Source: Rubripirellula lacrimiformis (GTDB lineage Bacteria > Planctomycetota > Planctomycetia > Pirellulales > Pirellulaceae). Taken from it: a stretch of DNA of 64,000 nucleotides. Below are positions 52,321 to 61,409 of the stretch, piece after piece. The number at the start of each line of letters is the position of its first letter. The stretch's first letter is position 1. The translations under genes and the position numbers were made by a program. The notes beneath the pieces were generated by a model. The model did no database searches. It had not been told where the DNA came from and saw nothing but the letters and a program-made list of their open reading frames with translations. The stretch spans positions 1,116,001 to 1,180,000 of the forward strand of contig NZ_CP036525.1 of the NCBI RefSeq assembly GCF_007741535.1, given 5' to 3'.

Positions 52321-53006
52321 GCAGCAGGATCCGTCAAGCTGTTTTCTGCGAATCCCTTGGCACGCAGCAGGCAGGCGTCGCACTGGCCACACGCGGTGCC
52401 GTTTTGCCCCGGGTCATAGCACGACAACGTTTGTCCGTAATCAACGCCCAGTTGGATGCCGGTCGCGATGATTTGTCCTTTGGTCAGATCGATCAGTGGC
52501 GTGTGGATTCGCAGACGTTCGGCCCCATCAACCGACGCCTTGGTCGCCAGATTGGCCATCTGTTCAAAGGCTTCCACAAACTCCGGTCGGCAATCGGGAT
52601 AGCCGCTGTAATCGAGTGCGTTGACGCCGATGAAGATGTCGCGGGAACCGATCGTTTCGGCCATCGCCAGGGCGAGCGACAGGAAAACGGTGTTGCGAGC
52701 CGGCACGTAGGTGACCGGGATATCGTCGCCGATGTTATCCAGGTGGTCCGTCTTGGGGACCGGGATCGATGCATCGGTCAGCGCCGATCCGCCGAACTGT
52801 GACAGATCGATGTCAACGATCCGGTGGGATGCGGCCTTCAGGTTTTTGGCCAACTGGATCGCGCGATCCAGTTCGTACTGGTGGCGCTGGCCGTATCGAA
52901 AGCTGATCGCATGCGGCGTGAATCCCTCGTCGCGTGCGATTGCCAAACAGGTGGCGCTATCGAGTCCACCGGACAGCAGCACAACGGCGGGACGTGAATT
53001 TGTCAT
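52317..53006 (-). CDS. queC: 7-cyano-7-deazaguanine synthase
   Basis: A 229-aa protein starting [20 protein letters not shown]. The PP-loop is SGGLDS near residues 12-17. Further motifs are [18 protein letters not shown] and [15 protein letters not shown]; the zinc site is [20 protein letters not shown], with Cys spaced as in QueC. It converts 7-carboxy-7-deazaguanine to preQ0 using ammonia and ATP, for queuosine. Other queuosine genes are not seen in the window. It lies 27 bases after the YhaM-like gene and is likely cotranscribed. Confidence 0.95.
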   Translation of the reverse strand: MTNSRPAVVLLSGGLDSATCLAIARDEGFTPHAISFRYGQRHQYELDRAIQLAKNLKAASHRIVDIDLSQFGGSALTDASIPVPKTDHLDNIGDDIPVTYVPARNTVFLSLALAMAETIGSRDIFIGVNALDYSGYPDCRPEFVEAFEQMANLATKASVDGAERLRIHTPLIDLTKGQIIATGIQLGVDYGQTLSCYDPGQNGTACGQCDACLLRAKGFAENSLTDPAA

Positions 53007-53033
53007 CGGAATGGTCCGTGGCGGTAGCGATCG

Positions 53034-53996
53034 CTAGCTGCGTTTCTTCCACAGTTTGCGACCGATCGAAGGGTTGTAGTTGGTCCAGTGGCTGTCGCCT
53101 GAAATGTCGGTGTCGATCACCGTGGTGTAAGTCGACAGTTTGGCGTCCAGGTTATCGATGTGATGCAGCGTGACGGATTCCAGCATCACAGGCAGTTTGG
53201 GGCTGCCGTATTCGATCTGGCCGTGGTGGCTGACGATCAGGTGTTCCAGGTGCAATCGAAGTTCGGCTGGGAAGGCTTCGCCCCCGGCATCGTATTCCGC
53301 GATTTTGTCGCCCAGCATTTGGACGCCGATGACGATGTGTCCGACCAGTTGGCCGCGGTCGGTATAGGCGATCTCGCCGTCGCTGGCCAATTCTTCGATT
53401 TTGCCAAGGTCATGCAGGAACGCACCGAACATCAGCAGTTCGGCATCGATTTGAGGGTACCGTGGCGCGATCAACGCACACAGTTCCATCATGTCGACCG
53501 TGTGTCGTAGCAGTCCGCCGGGATAGGCATGGTGGTTGGATACCGCAGCAGCGGCCTTCTGGAACCGCGTGACGAAGTTTTGATCGGCAAGGTAGATCTC
53601 GCCCAGGCGACGCAGCGGAGCGTTCTGTAGCCCGCCTAGCAGTTCGGTCAGTCGCTGCAGTAGACGTTCGGAAGCGTCGGCGTCGAAACGCTCGAACTGG
53701 GCGACGTCGACTTCGGACACATCCATACGTTCGACATCGGTGACGATCAGTTGCAGCGTGCCGTTGTGGATCTGGGTTCGTCCACGGCAAAAAACGTAGT
53801 CGCCACGGTCGAACGAATCGAACATTTTTTCATCGGCGTTCCATTGCATGGCGGCGATCACGCCGGTGCGATCCGAGAGCCGCATCAGGATGTACTTGCC
53901 ACCTTGGCGATTGACCCGCAATTGTTTGTCGGCTGCGCGAAAGGGTTGCTCGATCGATTGGCCGTCGGTCAGGTCGGAAACGGGGATGCGGTTCAC
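53034..53996 (-). CDS. YhaM-like 3'-5' exoribonuclease (OB-fold plus HD domain)
   Basis: A 320-aa protein from GTG 53996 (MNRIPVSDLTDGQ); the frame further upstream has no family match. Residues 1-95 form an OB-fold (GGKYILMRLSDRTGVIAAMQWNAD, then GDYVFCRGRTQIHNGTLQLIV). The HD domain starts at about 160: YPGGLLRHTVDMMELC, GAFLHDLGKIEEL with the HD metal pair, and LEHLIVSHHGQIEYGSP. Length matches B. subtilis YhaM (314 aa). It trims RNA, or single-stranded DNA, from the 3' end. Known partners are not nearby. Confidence 0.9.
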   Translation of the reverse strand: MNRIPVSDLTDGQSIEQPFRAADKQLRVNRQGGKYILMRLSDRTGVIAAMQWNADEKMFDSFDRGDYVFCRGRTQIHNGTLQLIVTDVERMDVSEVDVAQFERFDADASERLLQRLTELLGGLQNAPLRRLGEIYLADQNFVTRFQKAAAAVSNHHAYPGGLLRHTVDMMELCALIAPRYPQIDAELLMFGAFLHDLGKIEELASDGEIAYTDRGQLVGHIVIGVQMLGDKIAEYDAGGEAFPAELRLHLEHLIVSHHGQIEYGSPKLPVMLESVTLHHIDNLDAKLSTYTTVIDTDISGDSHWTNYNPSIGRKLWKKRS

Positions 53997-54419
53997 GGGA
54001 ATCGACTCAAATAAAGGGAGGACGGCGGAGCGTAGCGAATCCAAGGGCAAAACGCCCGAAAGGGAATGTATCAGTTGAAAGGATGGTCCGAAGCCTTGTC
54101 GATTGGCAAGGCCTCGCATTTAAAAAGCCGTTGGTTGGGACGGCGCCAGCGCCGCGTAGCCAAGGGGGCGGTGGAATCGAATGGATCGCCAACGATCGGG
54201 CCGATCGCCCGAAAGCGTTGAATCCGACGCCGCTAACGTCTAGTTTGCAACCAGGATGCTGCCACAATGGTGATGGTCACCAGGGGCGATGCATGGGGGG
54301 GATCGGGAAGAGCAGGGCAGGGCGGTTGATTCCGGCCGTGTGTCCCTGTGTGCCCCCGCGAGCGTCGCATTTTTCGCACTTCGATCGATCCACCGATTCC
54401 GTCACCGTCGGCCGTCTGA
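53997..54419. other. Intergenic region between divergent genes
   Basis: 423 bases between the YhaM-like nuclease and the kinase. It contains GGCGCCAGCGCC palindromic bits at about 54140 and a GCAGGGCAGGGCGG tract near 54312 that also occurs at several other gene borders. No gene or clear promoter. Confidence 0.45.
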
Positions 54420-56579
54420 ATGAACACCGATTCCACCGAATACGATTTCCTTGATCCGCCGCTGCAGGCTGGCGAGATCGGTCGGTTGGGGCCTTATCGG
54501 ATCGTGGCCGTTTTAGGAAAGGGCGGCATGGGGCAGGTGTTCCAGGCCGAAGATGGGCGGCTAAAGCGGACGGTGGCGTTGAAGGTGATGAACCAGCGTT
54601 TTGCTGCCACGCCGAACAGCCGAAAACGGTTTGTCGAAGAGGCTCGGTCGATGGCTGCTGTCCATCACGACAATGTGGCGACGATCTTCGAAGTGGGGCT
54701 TCACGAGGGGATGCCGTTTTTGGCGATGGAGTTGTTGAAGGGCCAGTCGTTGCTGGATCGCATCAAGAGTCAGCCGGTGTTTCCTTATCGCGATGTCATC
54801 CGCATCGCACGCGAAGTGTCTCAGGGGCTGGCCGCCGCGCACGCGTGCGGGATCATTCACCGGGATATCAAACCGGCCAACATCTGGCTGGAATCGCCTA
54901 GCGGTCGAGCCAAGATTTTGGATTTTGGATTGGCCGTGACTGGGCCGGACCACCTAGCACCCAAGGGCGCCGTTGTTGGCAGCCCAGGATATCTTTCGCC
55001 GGAACAGGCTCGTAACGAACCGCTGGACGATCGCACGGACCTGTATTCGTTGGGCGTTGTGCTGTATCAGCTGTGCTGTGGGAAGGTCCCGCTGCGTGTT
55101 CGATCGTTGATCGGGCAATTGGTTGCCATCATCTGTCGTGACATCGTGCCGCTGCGGCAGGTGAATCCTGATCTGCCGGCGCCGCTTTGCGAGTTGATTG
55201 AAACGCTGTTGAAAAAAGAGGCTCGGGATCGTCCCGATTCGGCCCTTCGATTGACTCAGTGGATCGACCGGGTCGACGCGATTTGCCAGGCCGAACAAAC
55301 GATGGCAATCGACATCGTCGTTGACCCGGTAGCCGTCGGCGCTGGCAAGGCACCCGCATCGCCCGAGTCACGTTGGACGCGGCGTGGCCGTGATGGCGAT
55401 CCCGGCGATGGCAGGGGCCGTGGGCCGGTCTTGGTTTGGGCGATCGGGGCGGCGATGGTTGTGGTGGCGATGCTGGGCATCGGTTGGTGGGGGATGTCTG
55501 GCACGACCACCGATAGGGGAGTCGATCAGCGGCCGCAGGCTTTGAAGCCGAAGGTCACCGTCATCACGTCGGCATCGCTGGCGCCACTGAAATTGTCACC
55601 GGTGATCGCAGGTTCGTCGCGAGTGGTGGCTGGCCAAGCAGCTCGATTTCAAATGCGTCTGGAGAACCAAGCGGTCAGTCCAGCGGCGGATCCCCGGTCC
55701 ATCAATCAAGGGGCCAACGTCGCAGCCCAGATTGTGACGTATCTGAAGATCATCGACGCCGACAATCCAAACGTGATCGCGAGAAAGGCACCGACGTTTC
55801 CTCGCAAGGTATCGGCACGCCAACTGCCCAGTCCGGGACAGTTGGCCGAGATTGAAATCCAGTTTTTGACCGGCAGTTTGGCGCCGGCCGAATACGAAGT
55901 GACGTTCCAGTTGCAGACGCCGGGCGGCACCGAAGTCAGTGAAACCAAGTCGACTTTGACGATCGACGAGAACATCATCGAAAGCGATTTGTTGGGTTTC
56001 GAAACCGTTCGCACTCACGAAGGTCGCGGGGCCGATACCGTGGTCAGCAGTGCAGCGGACGAATCAATGGGTGGGGGGCCAATGTTGCAGGGATTGTTGA
56101 CGACCCAAAAGGGGCAAGAGGTCCGCGACCATATCTATTTGCGATTCGATCTGGCCAAATTGGGGATCCCTCGTGACACCATCGATCGATCGGTGCTGAT
56201 GATGACGATCGCCGGTGACGGGAATCCATCGAAGGATGAATTTCGGGTTTATGGCATCGACGATCCCGGGGCTTCGGATTGGGTGGAATCGGGCGACGGC
56301 TATCTGGACTGGCAGCATTCGCCGCTCCGCGATGGGATCGCTGGGCAATCTTTTTTGGGGCGGCTGACCTTTGACAATTCCGGCAACCATTTGAAAGATG
56401 CCGTGGATAAAATCAGGATGGTGGGCGAAGGGTTGGACGATTTTCTGCGTTCGGCCAACAGCGATCAGGTGACCATTGTGTTGCAGCGAACCAGTACGTC
56501 GAAGAAACCAACCTATTTTTGGTCCAGGGAGGGCAAACCCGAGGCGTCGCCGGCGCTTGCCGTGCGGCCGCGATCATGA
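54420..56579 (+). CDS. Transmembrane Ser/Thr protein kinase with extracytoplasmic CBM96/DNRLRE-like domain
   Basis: A 719-aa protein. The kinase domain is complete: glycine loop GKGGMG at 33-38, Lys55 in VALKVM, HRD at 147-149 with Asn154 (HRDIKPANIW), DFG at 168-170, SPEQAR near 193. One membrane helix at about 336-358 (PVLVWAIGAAMVVVAMLGIGWW) places the rest outside. The outer part has a CARDB-like stretch (about 390-520) and a C-terminal domain with ADTVVSS, HIYLRFDL and TYFWSREG, the pattern of DNRLRE/CBM96 modules that bind polysaccharide. It probably senses a wall or extracellular glycan and signals to the cytoplasm. A sigma-like gene follows. Confidence 0.92.
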   Translation: MNTDSTEYDFLDPPLQAGEIGRLGPYRIVAVLGKGGMGQVFQAEDGRLKRTVALKVMNQRFAATPNSRKRFVEEARSMAAVHHDNVATIFEVGLHEGMPFLAMELLKGQSLLDRIKSQPVFPYRDVIRIAREVSQGLAAAHACGIIHRDIKPANIWLESPSGRAKILDFGLAVTGPDHLAPKGAVVGSPGYLSPEQARNEPLDDRTDLYSLGVVLYQLCCGKVPLRVRSLIGQLVAIICRDIVPLRQVNPDLPAPLCELIETLLKKEARDRPDSALRLTQWIDRVDAICQAEQTMAIDIVVDPVAVGAGKAPASPESRWTRRGRDGDPGDGRGRGPVLVWAIGAAMVVVAMLGIGWWGMSGTTTDRGVDQRPQALKPKVTVITSASLAPLKLSPVIAGSSRVVAGQAARFQMRLENQAVSPAADPRSINQGANVAAQIVTYLKIIDADNPNVIARKAPTFPRKVSARQLPSPGQLAEIEIQFLTGSLAPAEYEVTFQLQTPGGTEVSETKSTLTIDENIIESDLLGFETVRTHEGRGADTVVSSAADESMGGGPMLQGLLTTQKGQEVRDHIYLRFDLAKLGIPRDTIDRSVLMMTIAGDGNPSKDEFRVYGIDDPGASDWVESGDGYLDWQHSPLRDGIAGQSFLGRLTFDNSGNHLKDAVDKIRMVGEGLDDFLRSANSDQVTIVLQRTSTSKKPTYFWSREGKPEASPALAVRPRS

Positions 56580-56650
56580 CGGCGGTTATCGCGTGGGGCC
56601 GCCGATCGGTTCTGGGATGCGGGGTGCCGCGGATGAGTGCCCGGGCGAAT

Positions 56651-56746
56651 CGGGAATTGGGCGATTCGGGAATTGGGCGATTCGGGAATTGTGCGATTCG
56701 GGAATTGGGCGAATCCGGAATTGGGCGATTCGGGAATTGGGCCGAT
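56651..56746 (+). repeat. Six tandem 16-bp units
   Basis: Six head-to-tail copies of CGGGAATTGGGCGATT with single-base variations, in the gap between the kinase stop and the next gene. Sixteen is not a multiple of three, consistent with non-coding DNA. Confidence 0.92.
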
Positions 56747-56840
56747 CGGGCATCGGACCAAGCAGCGTTCTGTCGCCATGGCCATCGTTTTTGGCCCGCT
56801 GACTTCCCACATCGAATATCGGACCAGTTAGACTAACCGC

Positions 56841-57533
56841 ATGGCAGACGTAACCTCCACCGATTCTGGCCGCATCAGTTCGATCAACTTGGTGCGGTCC
56901 TCGCACCCCTGGACCCAGGCCGACAGCGCCGCGGGGTTTGTGCTGAGATATTTGTCACCGATGCGCCGACAGCTGACGGCGATCCTGGGGACCAGCGAAT
57001 TGGCGGACGAAGCGTTGAAGCTATTGCTCGGGCATTTGGTCTCGGTGGGTTTCGGCGAACACAAGCGAGGTCGGTTGCGGGACTTTCTGTTGCGGGGGAT
57101 TCGATCGGCGGCGAAAAGTTCGGTTGCGGAACTGCCCGAGGCAGCGCGACCGAAATTGAAACTGGACGAGGTCACGCTGGAATCCAAACAATGGCTTAGC
57201 TATTGGCGGGAAGGATTGTTGGAACGGGCTTGGCGATCGCTCGAACGCCAGGAACATTCGGATCCTCAGATGCCGGTGTACACGATTCTGCACGGGGCGA
57301 CGAAGAGTTCGCCGTCGTCGCCATCGATGTTGGCCGTTCAGATCGCAAGCGAGACCGGGCTGAAGATTGACGAGTCACAGATTCAGAAGATCTTGGTCGA
57401 ATCTCGTACCCTGTTTGCCCAGTTGATTGCCGACGAAGTGGCTGAAACGTTGGAAGATCCTTCGGGCGAAGATGTGAAACGCGAAATCGCTCAATTGGGG
57501 CTCGGAAAAGCGTTTGCTGGGATCAGCGTTTAA
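56841..57533 (+). CDS. Divergent planctomycete sigma-70-like protein
   Basis: A 230-aa protein from ATG 56841. The region SSHPWTQADSAAGFVLRYLSPMRRQL, EHKRGRLRDFLLRGIRSAAKS and the C-terminal segment LAVQIASETGLKIDESQIQKILVESRTLFAQLIADEVAETL resemble planctomycete sigma-like proteins that are encoded next to Ser/Thr kinases, in which the typical region 2 and 4 sequences are weak. Adjacent kinase 261 bases upstream supports this. Whether it binds RNA polymerase is unproven. No Shine-Dalgarno is obvious. Confidence 0.62.
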   Translation: MADVTSTDSGRISSINLVRSSHPWTQADSAAGFVLRYLSPMRRQLTAILGTSELADEALKLLLGHLVSVGFGEHKRGRLRDFLLRGIRSAAKSSVAELPEAARPKLKLDEVTLESKQWLSYWREGLLERAWRSLERQEHSDPQMPVYTILHGATKSSPSSPSMLAVQIASETGLKIDESQIQKILVESRTLFAQLIADEVAETLEDPSGEDVKREIAQLGLGKAFAGISV

Positions 57534-57830
57534 CGTTTGGGGGCCGCGTTGGCAGCCATCGGTCGGACGCTGTCATCCATCGGAGGGACGCCGTGCCACC
57601 GGTGCCGGCGACAGTGGATCGCAAAGAAACGTCGAAAGTCTTCCCCCCAGATCTGCACTGGTCTGGAAAGATTGGTGGCGGGGGGCGACAATGGGGGTGC
57701 GGTTGCCGATCGTTTTTATCGTCTTCTGCATGGGCGGCTGGTCGTGACAGGATCATGCAGCCGTCGATCCCACCCCATCTCTCTCTCTGAACACGTTGGT
57801 GCCGCTGGGGTGCCAACGGAGGTCTATCGA

Positions 57831-58901
57831 ATGCGATCTTTTTGCTTGTCGACCCGGTCTCGGCTGACACCTTTTGCGTTCACCTTCGCCGTGTTGGCGG
57901 TCGCGATTGCGATGCCCTGTTCGCTGGCCAACGCACAAGAAGCGTTGCTGGTCGACGAAGATGTGGTGATCGAAGAGATCGTCCAGCAGGTCATGACGCC
58001 GCTGAATGAGGATGGTCATTTGGTGGATTTCGGTCGCGATATCGCTCCCATTCTTCAAGTCCGATGCTTGGACTGTCACGGTCCCGAGGAAGCCAAGAAC
58101 GATTTTCGTGTCGACGATCGCGAATTGATGATGGACTACATCGAACCGGAGGACGCCGAATCGAGCACGTTGTACGTCGACTACCTGACGATTGATGACG
58201 AGGACATGCTGATGCCACCGCGTGCCCACGGTGGTCCACTGACACCGTCGGAGTTGGCGTTGGTGCGAGTTTGGATCAACGAGGGCGCCGAGTGGCCCGA
58301 GGGCGTTTCATTGACCGACGCTTTGGACGCCGCCGAAGTGCCTGTTGCAGTGGTCGGTCCGACAACGTTGGTGGGGCGCGTTTGGGCGGCCCAGGGGTTT
58401 TTGCATCCGGCGACCGTTCACTTTCCGATCGCGCTGTTGATGTTGGGCGCAGGGTTTGTCGTTTTGGGGTGGAAGTGGCCAGCACTGGGGACCCAGATCC
58501 CGTTGGCGTGCCTGTTGATCGGGTCGGTGTCGGCGGTCGTGGCAACCGTGATGGGTTGGTCGTTTGCCGTCGAACAGGGCTATGGTTCGTGGAATCGATT
58601 TGATGCCGAGATGATGGAGAAAGAAGTTTTTTGGCACCGTTGGAGCGGCGTGATCGTTTCGATTTTGTCGATCGGCTTTGCCATCGTCGCACTCTTGTCG
58701 CTGCGTTCTGATCGGCCCCGATTGACGTTCACCTGGAAGTTGGGGCTGTTGATCTGTGCCGCAATTTGCGGGGCCGTCGGACATCAAGGTGGCGAAATGA
58801 GCTACGGCGAGGACTTCTATCCCAAGATGTTCCGAGTGTTGACGGGGACCAACGATATCCAGGCGTCCGCAGTCGAACCGGAAACCACCGAATCGCCGTA
58901 A
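57831..58901 (+). CDS. Membrane protein with cytochrome c-like (PSCyt1) and DUF2231 domains
   Basis: A 356-aa protein from ATG 57831, with a strong GGAGG ten bases upstream. Signal segment residues 13-33 (FTFAVLAVAIAMPCSLANA). The planctomycete cytochrome-like domain has DFGRDIAPILQVRCLDCHGPEEAKNDFRVDD with one haem site CLDCH, and MLMPPRAHGGPLTPSELALVRVWINEGAEWP. The second half is DUF2231, with four helices beginning FLHPATVHFPIALLMLGAGFVV; its His residues may bind haem. This fusion recurs in planctomycetes and suggests an envelope redox protein. The 297 bases upstream hold no supported gene. Confidence 0.9.
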   Translation: MRSFCLSTRSRLTPFAFTFAVLAVAIAMPCSLANAQEALLVDEDVVIEEIVQQVMTPLNEDGHLVDFGRDIAPILQVRCLDCHGPEEAKNDFRVDDRELMMDYIEPEDAESSTLYVDYLTIDDEDMLMPPRAHGGPLTPSELALVRVWINEGAEWPEGVSLTDALDAAEVPVAVVGPTTLVGRVWAAQGFLHPATVHFPIALLMLGAGFVVLGWKWPALGTQIPLACLLIGSVSAVVATVMGWSFAVEQGYGSWNRFDAEMMEKEVFWHRWSGVIVSILSIGFAIVALLSLRSDRPRLTFTWKLGLLICAAICGAVGHQGGEMSYGEDFYPKMFRVLTGTNDIQASAVEPETTESP

Positions 58902-58921
58902 CGCGTGGCCGCCACCAGACA

Positions 58922-59027
58922 CCCGTAGCGACTGTCGCCAAGACATTCGGGCACCCGTAGCGACTGTCGCCAAGACATTCGGTGTGTCGGTGGCGCGTGG
59001 CCGAAACTCTTGGCGAGTCTGGCTACG
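58922..59027. repeat. R2 motif: two direct copies and one inverted copy
   Basis: Copies at 58922-58950 and 58954-58982 are identical over 29 bases (CCCGTAGCGACTGTCGCCAAGA and on to CATTCGG). An inverted copy CCGAAACTCTTGGCGAG/TCTGGCTACG is at 59001-59027. The right pair can form a stem of about 27 bases with several mismatches. They lie between the DUF2231 gene and ppk1. Confidence 0.9.
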
Positions 59028-59120
59028 TTTGCGCTGGCGCCGCTGGCAGCAATCGGGATAGGGTTGTATTTTGGCGGCTGGTAATGCTCGTTCGCCTTTT
59101 CTCCGGATTCGGAATCCCTC

Positions 59121-61367
59121 GTGACATCGAAGCCAACCCACAAGAAAAAACGCCGCTCGAACCGTCGCCCCGCTGCATTGCCGGAGGATCGGTTCATCAA
59201 TCGGGAACTGAGTTGGTTGGAATTCAATCAGCGGGTTCTTGATCAGGCGGATGATCCATCGCTGCCGCTGCTGGAACGGGCGAAGTTTTTAGCGATCACC
59301 AGTTCGAATTTGGATGAATTCGTGATGGTGCGTGTCGGTTCGCTGAAATTGCAGTACCAGCGTAATTCGCTGGTGCGTGATCCATCCGGGATGACCGTTG
59401 CCGAACAGTTGCAGGCGGTTGCCAGTCGCTGCAAGGCGATTGTGACGCGTCAGTACGATGTGTTCGAGTCGCTGGAACCCCATTTGGCGGACGCCGATAT
59501 TCGGCGTATCGATCTGAACGATTGCAGCGATCGATGTTCGGAAACAGCGGATTCCCGATTCCACAGCGATGTTTTTTCGGTGTTGTCGCCGCAAGCGATC
59601 TTTTCCGAGCGGCCGTTCCCGCTGATTCAGGGGCTGGGCGTCCACGTGTGTGTGCGTTTGAAAGCGACAACAGTTGGTCCCGGTGATTCGGCCGACCGCA
59701 GCAAAGGCGATTCGGCCGAAGTCGCTGATCCATCCCCGGACCAAGTGGACAATCAGGACACCTCGGAAGCCCCCGAGTGGGACTTCGTGATCATTCCGCT
59801 CGGACGCACCCTGCCGCGGATGTTGCCCATGCCAAGCGACCGTGGGCATGCGTACGTGTTGTTGGAAGACTTGGTCAAGCACTACATCGAGGACTTTTTC
59901 CCGGGCCGCGAAGTGGTCGAATGCATCTCGTTCCGGATCACCCGCAATGCCGATGTCGAACTTCGCGAAGATTCGGCGGCCGATCTGATGGTCGGCATGG
60001 AAGACGTCTTGGAAAGTCGCCGGCAATCGCGACCGGTGCGTTTGGAATACAGCGATGGGGCCAGTGATCCCATGCTGGCCTTCTTATCCGAAAAGATGTC
60101 ACTGCGTAGCGAGGATTTGTTTGCCATCGGTGGTCCGTTGGACCTGACGTACCTGTTCACGCTGCATGGTCTAGAAGGGTTCGACGCGCTTCGGGACGAG
60201 CCTTGGCCGGCCCAGGGAAGCCCCGGTATCGATCCGGCGGAATCCATGTTCGCGACCATTGCCGCGGGCGACCTGTTGATGGTGCATCCCTACGAACGAT
60301 TCGATCCCGTCGTGCGGATGATCGAAGAAGCGGCCAACGACCCGGATGTCCTGGCCATCAAACAGGTCCTGTACCGAACCAGTCGCAACAGTCCGATCGT
60401 CGCCGCGTTGATGCGTGCAGCCGAACACGGCAAATACGTATCGGTCATCGTCGAATTGAAGGCTCGGTTTGACGAGGCTCGCAACATCGAGTGGGCACGC
60501 GAGATGGAACAGGCAGGCGTCCAGGTGATCTACGGCATTCGCGGGCTGAAGACGCATGCCAAGGTCTGCATCATCGTGCGTCGCGAACCGCAGGGGATTG
60601 TTCGCTATCTGCATTTCGGGACCGGAAACTACAACGAAGTCACCGCGAACCTATACAGCGATGTGTCGCTGCTAACGTGCAACGAAGAACTCGGCGGCGA
60701 TGCGACGTCTTTCTTCAACTGCGTCACGGGAGCCAGTCAGCCACAGCAGTTGCAGCATCTGGCATCCGCGCCGATCACGCTTCGTAAACGTGTGCTGGAG
60801 TTGATCGAGGGCGAAATGATCCGTGCCCAAGCCGGCCAACGGGGCGAGATCGTGGCCAAACTAAACGCATTGGTCGATACGCAAATCATCGACGCTCTCT
60901 ATCGGGCCAGCCAAGCGGGCGTGAAAATCTTGCTGAACATTCGCGGCGTCTGCTGTTTGAAGCCCGGCGTCAAAGGGCTTAGCGAAACGATCCAGGTGGT
61001 GTCCATCGTGGATCGTTATCTGGAACACGCACGGGTGGTCCTGTTCCGACACGGCGGTGACGAAGAACTGTATATCAGCAGCGCCGATTGGATGCCCCGC
61101 AACCTCGATCGCCGCGTCGAATTGTTGATCCCGGTGGACGACGAATCGTGCCGCAAAAAATTGAAAGAGACTCTGCGGACCTATTTCAAGGACACCACCA
61201 ACACCTGGGTGATGCAATCCACCGGAAGCTATCAGCGGATGGAAGCGGGCGACACCAAGTATCGATCCCAGAAGGTGCTGTATGATCGCACCTGCAAGGT
61301 CATGAAGTTGCAGCGGCAAAGTCGGTTGACGCGTTTTGAAACTCACGAACCACGTGGATCCGAGTAA
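59121..61367 (+). CDS. ppk1: Polyphosphate kinase 1
   Basis: A 748-aa enzyme from GTG 59121. The N-domain begins FINRELSWLEFNQRVLDQA; the catalytic C-terminal half has NDPDVLAIKQVLYRTS, VIVELKARFDEARNIEWA, GLKTHAKVCIIVRRE with the phosphorylated His near residue 479, and FGTGNYNEVTA. Two PLD-like halves are recognisable. It makes polyphosphate from ATP. Compared with E. coli PPK (688 aa) there is an acidic insertion at about 195-215 (EVADPSPDQVDNQDTSEAP). R2 repeats lie just upstream. Confidence 0.96.
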   Translation: MTSKPTHKKKRRSNRRPAALPEDRFINRELSWLEFNQRVLDQADDPSLPLLERAKFLAITSSNLDEFVMVRVGSLKLQYQRNSLVRDPSGMTVAEQLQAVASRCKAIVTRQYDVFESLEPHLADADIRRIDLNDCSDRCSETADSRFHSDVFSVLSPQAIFSERPFPLIQGLGVHVCVRLKATTVGPGDSADRSKGDSAEVADPSPDQVDNQDTSEAPEWDFVIIPLGRTLPRMLPMPSDRGHAYVLLEDLVKHYIEDFFPGREVVECISFRITRNADVELREDSAADLMVGMEDVLESRRQSRPVRLEYSDGASDPMLAFLSEKMSLRSEDLFAIGGPLDLTYLFTLHGLEGFDALRDEPWPAQGSPGIDPAESMFATIAAGDLLMVHPYERFDPVVRMIEEAANDPDVLAIKQVLYRTSRNSPIVAALMRAAEHGKYVSVIVELKARFDEARNIEWAREMEQAGVQVIYGIRGLKTHAKVCIIVRREPQGIVRYLHFGTGNYNEVTANLYSDVSLLTCNEELGGDATSFFNCVTGASQPQQLQHLASAPITLRKRVLELIEGEMIRAQAGQRGEIVAKLNALVDTQIIDALYRASQAGVKILLNIRGVCCLKPGVKGLSETIQVVSIVDRYLEHARVVLFRHGGDEELYISSADWMPRNLDRRVELLIPVDDESCRKKLKETLRTYFKDTTNTWVMQSTGSYQRMEAGDTKYRSQKVLYDRTCKVMKLQRQSRLTRFETHEPRGSE

Positions 61368-61409
61368 TTCCAGTCATCCAAGACGCAGACCCATTTGAAA
61401 GGTGTTGAT

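Noticed and set aside
54007-54267. 86-codon minus-strand frame between the nuclease and the kinase
   Set aside because: No start signal and Pro/Arg-rich composition typical of GC-rich non-coding DNA.
57514-57747. Short frame ending in a hydrophobic MGVRLPIVFIVFC segment before 57831
   Set aside because: The hydrophobic part is only 18 codons and lacks a ribosome-binding site; too weak to call a leader peptide.
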